In this document: positions 33,691 through 43,495 of the stretch, piece by piece
How positions within the stretch are numbered: position 1 is the first letter of the stretch
Layout: every line of letters starts with the position of its first letter
Source of the DNA: Amyloporia xantha
Taxonomy: Eukaryota; Basidiomycota; Agaricomycetes; Polyporales; Adustoporiaceae
Assembly (NCBI GenBank): GCA_036971615.1
Contig: JAYKKR010000006.1
Coordinates: forward strand, 434,001 to 498,000
Direction of reading: 5' to 3'
Length of the DNA stretch: 64,000 nucleotides
Notes under the pieces: model-generated
The model's database searches: none
Seen by the model: the letters and a program-made list of their open reading frames with translations, nothing else
What the model was told of the DNA's origin: nothing
Program-made: the position numbers and the translations under genes

Positions 33691-33759
33691 GACCGGGTCT
33701 CTGCGCGCCATGTCGTAGGTGGATCTCGCCGTCGTCTGTATGTATTTCTTGTCGCTGCC

Positions 33760-35540
33760 TTTATGAGCACGAGTGCATGACGTCCCCAGCGTCTCCCATT
33801 TGTTCAATGGACCTTGTATTTAAGCGGCTGAATCACATTACCATCCAATCATGTGGATGGCGATGTGATTCAGACGCTTAACTTCGGGTAGCATTGACGA
33901 ATGGCCGAGCTCGAGGACGCCAGCAAATCATGCTCTTTGGACATCGCGCCATGTCAAAGGTGGGTGTTTTCAGGTGGCGTATGTATCCGTTTCGTCTGCG
34001 CGGTGAGTGCATAAATGCATGACGTCCTTCTGCGCCAGCCAATTCTTCAATGGCCTTGGTATTCAAGCAGCTGAATCGGATGGCCATCCAACAATGGTTG
34101 GATGGCGATTCGATTCAGATGCTTTGATCCAGGGTAGCATTGAAGAATCATGCAGGTCGAGAACGCCAGCACATCACGCCGGCTGCGCACCATGTGCCTC
34201 GCCTGCGCGCGCCATGCACGGCGCCATCGGATGGCGCATATTGCCGCTGAACGAGGCGGCTTCATCTATGACCTTCGGAGCCACAGGTATGCGGCTCTGA
34301 AGAGCATAGATGAAGGCGCCCTGTCTGGCGAGCCATAGCGCCATCTCCCAACAGTGAGCATGAGCGCGCCATGCACGGCGCCATCGGATGGCGCATATAG
34401 CCGCTTAACGAGGCGGCTTCGTCTATGACCTTCGGAGCCACAGGTATGCGGCTCTGAAGAGCATAGATGAAGGCGCCCTGTCTGGCGAGCCATAGCGCTA
34501 TCTCACGGTGAGCATGAGCGCGCCATGCATGGCGCCATCGGATGGCGCTCATCGCTGCCGGACAGCGCAACTTCCATCTGTGGCCCTCCGAGCCGCAGGT
34601 ATGCTGCTCCGAGTGACACAGAGGAAGGCGCCCTGTCTGGCGAGCGATAGCTCCATCTCCCAACAGCGAGCATCAGCGCGCATGCACTTCGCCATCGGAT
34701 GGCGCCCGTTTCCGCCGGACAAGGCCCATTTGACTTATGTCCTTCTGAGCCACAGGTATGCGGCTCGGAGGAACATAAGTCAGGTCTTCCTGTCTGGAGT
34801 CTGACTCTCTAACGTGAGTTTCAAATTTATGGTCTGCATGGATGCGGGATTCATGCATGGCGCCGTTGGATAAACCCATTAACTCCTTGCTCTCTACGTT
34901 CACCAGTGGAATCGAGTTGCCCTCTCCGCGCCATGAGTACTCCGGATGCAGCTGAATTGTCCATCAGCATCAGGGGTACTCTCAAAACGTGGACGGTGAT
35001 TCGATTCCTCTGGGTGACCCAGGGTAGCAAGGATGAAATGGCCCCGTCCAACAGCGCCAGCACATCATAACACCTGCGTGCCATACGCCTCACAATGTGG
35101 CAGGCAAGGTACGTGGCGCATGGTTGCATAGCGCGTCTGGACATGGTGGCGCCATGATTCCATAGCGCATGCTGCCGCTGGAGATGGCCATTGGATCTGT
35201 GTCCCGCAGAGGGTCCAGACAGCTGGATCCTTTGAAGGACACATATCAGATGGCCCAGTCTCTGCGCGTGTCTTGGGTTGGGCGAGAATATGTATTAGAT
35301 GCTGGTAGGTGGGTAGATCCAGTTCAAATGACCTTAGCGTACATGAAATATGTATAGCGGTAGAATATAGCGCGATGCTGCCGCTTGAGATGGCCATTGG
35401 ATCTGTGTCCCACAAAGGGTCCACACAGCTGGATCCTTTGAAGGACACATGTAAGATGGCCCTGTCTCTGCGCGTGTCTTGGGTGGGGTGTATGGAGCCG
35501 TCGGAAATGGCCAATCAGTCCTTGCGCTTTGAATTGTAGT
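33760..35540. repeat. Array of repeated hairpin units with co-varying stems
   Basis: About 1.8 kb without a gene, made of units of roughly 155-230 bp, most centred on an imperfect palindrome. Hairpins: 33820-33881 (19-bp arms, 18 matched, plus an inner CCATCCA/TGGATGG stem), 34063-34127 (inner GCCATCCAAC/GTTGGATGGC), 34261-34314, 34418-34471, 34571-34627, 34731-34782 (outer TGACTTATGT/ACATAAGTCA), 35186-35255 and 35392-35461. Middle units share a loop region GAGCC.CAGGTATG and a second small palindrome GCGCCAT/ATGGCGC. Outer stems differ in sequence but remain paired. No protein-coding frame is credible. Confidence 0.8.
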
Positions 35541-35689
35541 CACACCACTGACCTGACCACACACGAAACGTCGTGATGAATGACAGATTGCAAAGCCTAA
35601 TGGATGGCGAGGCATTATTATTATTATACATACAGCATGAGATTTATTGAAATGCATATAATTAAAGCGTAGAAAAGGAAACAATAGGG

Positions 35690-36737
35690 CGGAATATACT
35701 ACTTGAAGGCGATAATATACCACGGAAATATGGCGCAGTCGGCCGCGCCGTATCTAAAGGCTATATTATAGCCCTCGGCCAACACTACTTGAAGGCGAGA
35801 ATATACCACGATAATATGGCGCAGTCGGCCGCGCCGTGTCTACAGGCTATATTATAGCCCTCGGCCGACACTACTTGCAGGCGAGAATATACCACAGAAA
35901 TATGGCGCAGTCGGCCGCGCCGTATCTAAAGGCTATATTATAGCCCTCGGCCGACACTACTTGCAGGCGAGAATATACCACGATAATATGGCGCAGTCGG
36001 CCGCGCCGTGTCTACAGGCTATATTATAGCCCTCGGCCGACACTACTTGCAGGCGAGAATATACCACGATAATATGGCGCAGTCGGCCGCGCCGTGTCTA
36101 CAGGCTATATTATAGCCCTCGGCCGACACTACTTGCAGGCGAGAATATACCACAGAAATATGGCGCAGTCGGCCGCGCCGTATCTAAAGGCTATATTATA
36201 GCCCTCGGCCGACACTACTTGCAGGCGAGAATATACCACAGAAATATGGCGCAGTCGGCCGCGCCGTATCTAAAGGCTATATTATAGCCCTCGGCCGACA
36301 CTACTTGAAGGCGAGAATATACCGCAGAAATATGGCGCAGTCGGCCGCGCCGTATCTAAAGGCTATATTATAGCCCTCGGCCGACACTACTTGAAGGCGA
36401 GAATATACCGCAGAAATATGGCGCAGTCGGCCGCGCCGTATCTAAAGGCTATATTATACCCTCTCGGCCGACGCTACTTGAAGGCGAGAATATACTACGG
36501 AAATATGGCGCACTCGGCCGCGCCGTGTCTACAGGCTATATTATACCCTCTCGGCCGACGCTACTTGAAGGCGAGAATATACCAGGGAAATATGGCGCAC
36601 TCGGCCGCGCCGTATCTACAGGCTATATTATACCCTCTCGGCCGACCCTGCACTGCAGGCTATAGCGATGGCGTCGGCCGACGTCCGCTCTCCTTACTAA
36701 GTAATAAAAATTTCACCCATATCTCTCCCTATACAGT
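35690..36737 (-). repeat. Right terminal inverted repeat: eleven 87-bp units plus unique end
   Basis: Inverted copy of the left array, with about eleven 86-87-bp units (GGCTATATTATA recurs every 86-87 bp from about 35758 to 36623). It is followed by the unique end (36651-36737) that matches 18216-18306 in reverse. Inner units carry GGCGCAGTCGGCC, while the outermost three carry GGCGCACTCGGCC like the left array, so the inner right-hand units form a subfamily expanded on this side only. Confidence 0.88.
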
Positions 36738-36753
36738 AGTGTCAGTTATAGTG

Positions 36754-37310
36754 GATAATCTTCTCAACACTTTGTACATTTTTTTGTCTAATCCACCCCA
36801 CACCTGAGTGCTCCACACTCTTTAATCCTGGGATAATCTAGTGAGAAGTCACTTGGAGTCCTAATCCCAATCCAAAGATTATCTGCTTTGTTGGATTATC
36901 CCATGCTTACCCTATGATTATCCCAATTGTCCTCAGTGTCTCTCCCTTCATTATCCAGGATTATCCATGGGATAATCTAGCTCCATGGCCTCCATAATAT
37001 GATCATCTCACCATGAATATAGACTCTGAACTTGAGATAATCCACCTAGGATAATCCACTTCAGATTTTATTGAGCTAATCCTAATCCCAACTAGAGATT
37101 ATCCACCTACAAGTTGATTGTGCTAACCCTACATCTAACAGATTATCTACTCTATATTGAACTAGACATTATCCACATCCAAGTTTACTAGGCTAATCCT
37201 ACATCTAATAGGGATTATCTACTCTATATATGCAGCACTATACCAGAGATAATCCATATCCAGCTTTAAGATGGTTAATCCTACCCTTAGAGTCAAACAC
37301 CAGGGAGGAC
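36754..37310. repeat. Cluster of GATAATC/GATTATC motifs
   Basis: AT-rich 550 bp with about 15 copies of GGATAATC or its complement in both orientations (e.g. 36831, 36893, 36969, 37035, 37050, 37097, 37141, 37212). It includes a loose tandem unit of about 75-80 bp (37131 and 37201). No gene. It resembles a subterminal binding-site region of another transposon. Confidence 0.6.
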
Positions 37311-37399
37311 AGGGCACACGCAACATGCGCGCACTGTGCAGCCCCGTTCGCGTGTTTCCCGCACCCGATCAGTCTCCGCCCACGGCGGGGTAACTCCAG

Positions 37400-37880
37400 T
37401 AACTAGGATGAATGATCCGCGAGGGCGCATCAGCGAACGTACTCTTCGTCAGGAAGGTACAGAACATACGGAACATACCTGGTGCACGCTCGCCGCAGTG
37501 CGCGGACGGCCGATCGTCCCCGGGCGATTGCGAAACCCTACTTGGGAGCGCATCAGCATCCGCGCTCGTCGTCGGGCAGGTACAGAACATACGGAACTTA
37601 CCTGCAGTGCCCTCCCTACAGTGCGCGGACCACTCCTTACAGTGCACGGACGCCGCGCGATTACGAAACCTTCCCTAGAGGGCGCATCAACGCCAGCGCT
37701 CGCCGTCGGGAAGGTACAGCACACAGGAACATACCTGTAGTGCCCTCCCTACAGCGCACGGACGACGCGCCATCGTCTCCGCACGATCGCGAGACATTTC
37801 GCTTCATGTACATATGTAACCTTAATCGCATTAGTCGGGCGCCCGTCGTTAGGGAGGTAAAGAACGTACCGCGCGGGATG
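37400..37880. repeat. Tandem repeat of about 125-131 bp
   Basis: Units start with GGGCGCATCA at about 37422, 37549 and 37680, with a diverged fourth from about 37800. Each carries an inverted pair AGGTAC...TACCT around ACAGAACATACGGAACA and a downstream GTGCCCTCCCTACAG segment. Open frames across it on both strands look like repeat artefacts. Confidence 0.7.
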
Positions 37881-38481
37881 CTGTCGGACGAACGAACCAG
37901 CCGGCGCATTGGCATCCGTGCAACTGTACTGTATATACATTCCATTAGCTTTCTGTGCTGTGATATCAGCAGAACTCAATGATAGCTACATACCTTGTAT
38001 ATTCACCGAGAACGGCTTCCAGACTTGCTCGGGTGGGGAGCCAACGTCGAGCCCCGTGTCGTGACGGGCGTATTCGCGCGAGAAACGGCCGTACTCACGC
38101 TCCGACGCTGACGGCACGGGAAGCCTCTGATCGACGACCAGCACTCGGATGCGCCAACGCTCGAGATGTACGGACGGCGAAGCGAGAGCACTGTAACCGT
38201 GGAGACAGCTTGCGTAGCAGACGCCTTCTGTACATATGTAAATGTGGCAGCATCAGTCTCGGCCCAGCATCAGAACATCACCGTGAGCACCTTGTCATTG
38301 CGTATTTAGGACGCGTCTATGCACTTCGCCAGCATGTTCGCGCTGTCCCACACACCCCCTAGCAAAGCTACAGCGTTTGTAATTCTAATTTTATCATCCC
38401 ATGATATCCCTAAACCAACTAAAATCCTTGAAGAACGCATCAGTATTGCGGCAATATCCAAATTAAAAAGGGAACCCACCA

Positions 38482-38733
38482 TCAACGACGGCAGGTGGGC
38501 GCGAGCAAAGTCCCCGGGATCGCTTGCCCCGCCTTCTTGCATCTGCTGCAGTACTTGTTCGTCCGGACGAACTCCGCCGCCTCCTGAACCCCACACGCAG
38601 TCCTGTACTGCGTGTTTCCGCGCCACTTCCACGGAGCCTGCGCACAGTGCCTGTGCTTGCGCTGTGTCGTCCCCCCACAAAGGTGCTGCGCATAGACGGC
38701 TTGGCACATGCTACTCTTGTCCGTGAGTTGCAC
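38482..38733 (-). CDS. Small cysteine-rich protein, uncertain
   Basis: A minus-strand frame with Cys/His spacing that looks selected: MCQAVYAQHLCGGTTQRKHR, CAQAPWKWRGNTQYRTACG, then YCSRCKKAGQ. Such short Cys-rich proteins are frequent in basidiomycetes, but I know no function. Start and splicing are unclear; it may extend past 38482 through an intron. Alternative frames in the same interval are less protein-like. Confidence 0.35.
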   Translation of the reverse strand: MQLTDKSSMCQAVYAQHLCGGTTQRKHRHCAQAPWKWRGNTQYRTACGVQEAAEFVRTNKYCSRCKKAGQAIPGTLLAPTCRR

Positions 38734-38861
38734 ACGAAGATCTCGACCATCTTACTTACCTAGAACGTTGAGTGAGTCGAAAAGAACAGAATTCAGAATA
38801 GAAGTGTTGCGTATCAAGTGAACTGGACAATTGGCATGCGCGATGTAGCAGGTCGCCCGCG

Positions 38862-38925
38862 ATCGACGACGATCGACGATGATCGACGATGATCGACGAT
38901 GATCGGCCATGATCGACAACGATTG
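38862..38925. repeat. 10-bp tandem repeat TGATCGACGA
   Basis: About six copies of a 10-bp unit, the last ones diverging (TGATCGGCCA, TGATCGACAA). Simple repeat without coding meaning. Confidence 0.8.
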
Positions 38926-39164
38926 AGCCACTCGATTCGCCAACTTTTGAGTTCCTGCACAGCCATCCGCGCGCAGCCTCTGCCTGACGTCCGCGAACAG
39001 GTGAGCGTCGGTCTCACTCTCCCTGCGCGCGCTCCGAGCGCACTCCTCACGCCGCGCAGCGAGCAAACTGCACGATGAGCGTCCAGTAGTAGCGGTCTTC
39101 GGGGGGGGGAGAATTGCGAGCGGAGGGTGCGGGCGCTGAGGGCCATTGTAACGTCGGCCGCTGG

Positions 39165-39510
39165 ATCTCCTCCCCGCCGACGTCCTCTCGCCCGCCGACG
39201 TTCTCTTCTCTCGCCCCGCCGACGTCCTCTCGCCCGCCGACGTTCTCTTCTCTCGCCCCGCCGACGTCCTCTCGCCCGCCGACGTTCTCTTCTCTCGCCC
39301 CGCCGACTCTCGCGTTCGCTCCCCCAACCCTGGGCTCCGCCCGGACGTCCGCTTTCCTTCTCGCTTCGCCCGACGTCCGCTCCTCTCGCCCTTCGCCGAC
39401 GTCCGCTCCTCCCGCCCGACCATCTCTCGCCCCGCCGACGTCCGCTCCTCCCGCCCGCCCATCTCTCGCCCGCCCACGTGCTCTTCTCACGCCCCGCCGA
39501 CTCTCGCGTT
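39165..39510. repeat. 42-bp minisatellite and related Arg/Gly/Ser-encoding repeats
   Basis: Three near-perfect 42-bp units (CGCCGACGTCCTCTCGCC plus CGCCGACGTTCTCTTCTCTC) at about 39175-39303, then degenerate versions to 39510. The period is a multiple of three, so minus-strand frames read as GERTSAGREKRTSA repeats. A minus-strand frame (39659-38814) crosses it and may be a remnant gene, but I cannot support a product. Confidence 0.75.
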
Positions 39511-39872
39511 CGCTCCTCCGTGTTACGGCAGTATTTGAGGATCTCTTGAGGGATCTCGTGGGTGAACCAGGGCGGTTCGGATGTTGACGACGCAACTGGC
39601 GCCGTCTCTGTGTCCGTCGCTGGCGAACCGAACATCCACAGAGTGAACGCTTGTGGCAATCGCGCTGTGATGGGCGCGCCAGACCCATTCGTGTAGTCGC
39701 TGAGGAGTGATTCCTGACCAGGCGCACGGGAGTAACCTCTCAGCGCACATGGTCGAGTCTCAGAGGCGTCTGGATGGCGCCTGCCATCCGTTCGCGCACC
39801 TGTCTTCGCTCTATCGGTGAGAGCTTACCCGCCGTCACGAAGACGTCGAGACACCAATAGGCTAACACAACG

Positions 39873-42800
39873 TCAGTTCGGATCCGTTATGCCATCAACC
39901 TTGCTCACCGTACTATAATCCAATTTGTCTCCGTCAGGATCCTTTCTGACCTCGCGATACACTTTCGAACAGTCCCTGGCCATCGACTCATACATTGCAG
40001 CCTTCTTCAAAGCATACGCCCTCGCCCCTCGCGATAACTCCGCTTTCTCACTCGTCTTCACCCATGCAGCTGACATGTTATTCCAACCCAATATCGTCCT
40101 GCGGAACTCCGCATGCAATTTGTTGACTTCCTCATCGACACGTTGCTTTTCAGCGCGCGCGGAACCATTGCACACGCTCGACTACCATTTGAGTGAGTGG
40201 ATATCAAAGATTATGACCAGCTGTGTATATGCTCACCTTCGGACTGCCAGACATCTGCTGTAGCTTCCGATGACCCAGGGGGAACAATACTCCATATCCA
40301 TGACCGTACCTCCTTACTGTCACCCTGAGTACGTGGCGTCCATAGATTTTTGCTGACAAGATCCTTGGCGAGATCTATAGGCTTTAAGCCCATCGCAGAA
40401 TCGTCAATGTACAGATTTGAGAGGCGCTCCCTGTTGAAGTTATACAACGGCGAGGGCTTTCGTGTGTTCCGCTGCGGTGCGGATTATCTTCTGTGCACGC
40501 GTGTTGTCTTTCTGGCCTCGCGCGTGCTTCTGCTTGTCTGCGAGAAAGGCACCTTGATGGTTCAGGGCTTCCTTCACGGCATTGAGGAGGTCATATGCCC
40601 GGCCGACCCGTATACGCTGCTCGAATACGCCAAGCGTCTCTAAATCCATCGTGCGCCGCTCATCATCGGTGAAGTCTGATGGGAGAGCCAGGGGTTCGGT
40701 CTCGGGTTTACCGTACGCATCACCTTCCCCGTCGTCATCGTCATCGCCGGTCTCGCCCTCGTCAGTGTCAGGCAGGTCCACTCTCGGCATATAGGTCTCC
40801 TGCTCTTGACGCCATTTGTCTAGATCGTTTCTTAGGGCCTGGCGCGCGGCTGCGATGCTCGCGGCATTGTCATCTGCATCCGCATCACCAGTTCGCGACT
40901 TCTCGTATTTCACTAACCGTTGACGGAGGTCATACCTATAAACGTCGGTCAAGTTAATGTGAGCCACAGGGTGAGCACGCTTACTGTTGTTTCTCGATTT
41001 GCATACCGGTCTTCAGGAAATGGGCCGCACCACTCGGGCTTTACCAGCAGCGAGATCGACGTGACGATCGTTAGGCTCGATTTCCAACTTCGCGAGCTCC
41101 CTATACACCTTGCCGACACTAGGCACTAGTAATGTCATCAGGGTATGCATCCAAACAAACACGAATGACATACCCTTCGACTCATCCAGCATGTAAACGC
41201 TCTCAATCTTCTGCCCTCTCCGGACCTTCTTTCCTTTCATAATCTGCGGACCGCTTGGTACATGCTTCTGCTCTAGAGCAGCCCATGTTGTCACCCGCGC
41301 TGCTCCCGCTAGATGATTCAGCGCACTGAATAGAGTAGTCTTCTGCTCTTGCAACTTAAACGCTTCGCGGAGTTTCCTGGCCAGAAACATTGCTGGTCCC
41401 AATATCAATGAATGCAGTACAATTGTTATAACCAAGCGGCTTACTCCTCGTCTCGACCTTGCGCCAATTCCAATAATTGTGAATGGCGTTAAGCACGTCG
41501 TGGCGATGGCCGGCACTCATCTCGCGAGTGCTCAAACCCGCTTGATTGTGCTCTGCCCACGGATGCTCCACACTTTCACCGTGGGTTAGGCCCGCACCCC
41601 ACGAGTAGCATAGCGCATATATGATCTGACAGGCCTCCTTGTGCGCGAGCATGTGCATCTTCGGCAGAAGCAGTTGCATGCGCGCCAGCAGCGGGAGGAG
41701 ATGTGGAAAACGTTTTCCGAAGCGTGCCATCAAATTGATTTCATAGATGCATGCAACATCATACGTGAAGATGAAATGCAGCACTTCCTCCAGGCCTTCC
41801 AACGCGCCTGCCAGAGCAAAGTCCATGTGCCCGTACCTGTCATGATCGTCAATCGGGCCCGATTTCAATCACAAAGAACAACTCACCTTTCACCCTTCTG
41901 AAGATCAACCATGGCCCCGGGTCTGAAACATCCATGACGAATGCATATGACCGCAACTACGCCACTGACTTCCAGATTACGGAACTTGCCCGGGCGCTGA
42001 GCACGGCCCACCTTGAAGCCACTGCATGTTTCAGGCTTGCGCACGATGAGGTCATGACTTCATTGACAGATCACAAGGCGAATGCACTCACCGGAGGTTC
42101 AGCATCAATGTCCTCCATGTAATCTTTCATTTTCTGCGGATTCACAAAATACCCTTGTCCAGGCGCTAAGCTCACGTCGTTGGGATCGTCGTGCTTCCGC
42201 TTCTTCTGCAAGCCATGGTTGCCGTCGCCGCCCAACTCACACGCATGAATATAGCTGCCAACTCGAATATCAGATTGAATCAACAGGTATCCAATTGAAG
42301 ACTCACCCTAGATCGGCTGGCGTGTCCTTCCAGTTTGGGGGCAAATTGAAGCCTGGCCAAGGGCAAGTGAAACAAGGCACGGTGAGCGTCCCAGCCGGCC
42401 GTCCTGGTAACTCCATCCCGTGATGGTTGCCACTGCGTTTGATCATCGTTAAATGCAGCCAGAGGCGCGAGATCACGTTGAACTCCCGATAGCGATTCTG
42501 CACACATAGGCTAATAGTTAGCACTTAGCCATAGTTAGTCTGCATTACATTGCTCACCTTTACATTGTGAGGCGGCGTTGTTCGTTAGGCGTCGTAGAGC
42601 TTCCATGTAATCATACACGCTCTTCTTCGACGTTAGAAAATGGATATCCCAATCTTTGAGAAGCTGCACCGAAAATGCGCTCTCTGGGTGTTCAGTGGTG
42701 GCCGGAAACAGCCCCGCGCGCAAAAGCTGAGATATCGGTTCCCTTCGGCCTGCACAATGGCACCAGTGGATACGCGCTTGGTGGATGCCATTTGTGTGGG

Positions 42801-43495
42801 TGACGACGAGATTCGAGGGCGCGACTGCATGAGATAGGTGAGGACACGGTCGACCTCGGTGGCCCAAATAGTACACCAAACCCAGCGCGGACAGGTCACA
42901 CTTCTCGATGTAGTGCCCGTTCCAAAAATCCACCCAATGGAACGGCTGGTGACGGTGGGCCTTGACTATGCAAGACGAGCACTGGGGGTCACTGGCGAAG
43001 CAATCGTGACACCGCCCTACTGCGCGTTTACCGCATAGACATAACCCTGGCATGCCTTCAATGTGTTCGCTCTCGAGCAGATCCTGGAGAATTGCAGGCA
43101 AGAGTGGCTTCCACTTCTCCAGTACTTCGGATACCCCATGCTATACGACTATCGTTAACGGGTGCGCAGAGCCTATGCAGGGCATGCGTACCTTCACTCT
43201 GCTGTTCGAAGGCGTGCTTTTGTCACATGTTGAGGTCGAGTCTTCAACAGATGCTTTCGGCGATTCATCAGGACTTTTACTATTTGACGACATTTCTGCA
43301 GCCTCTAGGAGGCGGCGGGGATGTTTCGCGCCGAATCTTCTTCTTCTTGGGGGAGGTGTCCATAAGCCGAATCTCAGGAGTAGAAAGGTGATGCTTGCCA
43401 GCTGGATCGATCACCACCTTGTCGAAGACCATATCTACCTGAGAACGCACTTCGCGAACTCGGAACTGAGCGCGTTTCGAGCGAGCACGTTTCAT
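39873..43495 (-). CDS. Second KDZ-type transposase, different subfamily
   Basis: Minus-strand multi-exon gene. The start MKRARSKRAQFRVREVRSQ is at 43495, with the cysteine-cluster exon at 43101-42535 (GLCLCGKRAVGRCHDCFASD, CSSCIVKAHRHQPFHWVDFW, LGHRGRPCPHL, IHWCHCAGR). Then come GAMVDLQKGE (about 41930-41890), the GHMDFALAGALEGLEEVL segment (about 41830), ARMQLLLPKMHMLAHKEACQ, and LTHGESVEHPWAEHNQAG (about 41590-41540), where the transposase glutamate is expected. C-terminal helices follow (DEEVNKLHAEFRRTILGWNN, about 40130). It differs from the transposase at 29095-32660 in the catalytic block, so it belongs to another subfamily. Where relatives read DGE this one reads HGE. I did not find terminal repeats for it. 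A further exon to TGA at 39740 is possible. Confidence 0.75.

Larger units (their letters stand above)
18205..36753. mobile_element. 18.5-kb KDZ-type composite DNA transposon with TET/JBP and other genes
   Basis: Inverted ends: CACTATA at 18205 and its complement ending at 36753. A shared unique stretch follows (18216-18306 and 36651-36737 inverted), then arrays of an 87-bp unit in opposite orientation (18307-18836 and about 35690-36650). The interior holds a KDZ transposase, a TET/JBP-family dioxygenase and four other genes. KDZ elements and associated TET/JBP genes are an established feature of basidiomycete genomes. I could not find a convincing target-site duplication (CATACAGT left, GATAATCT right), so the exact ends may be off by a few bases or altered. 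Confidence 0.75.

Noticed and set aside
33760..35540. CRISPR-like reading of the regularly spaced palindromic units
   Set aside because: Units are long, imperfect and diverged, spacers are not unique, and the context is a eukaryotic transposon.
18197..36761. 8-bp target-site duplication for the composite element
   Set aside because: CATACAGT and GATAATCT do not match, and shifting the ends by a few bases did not produce a match.
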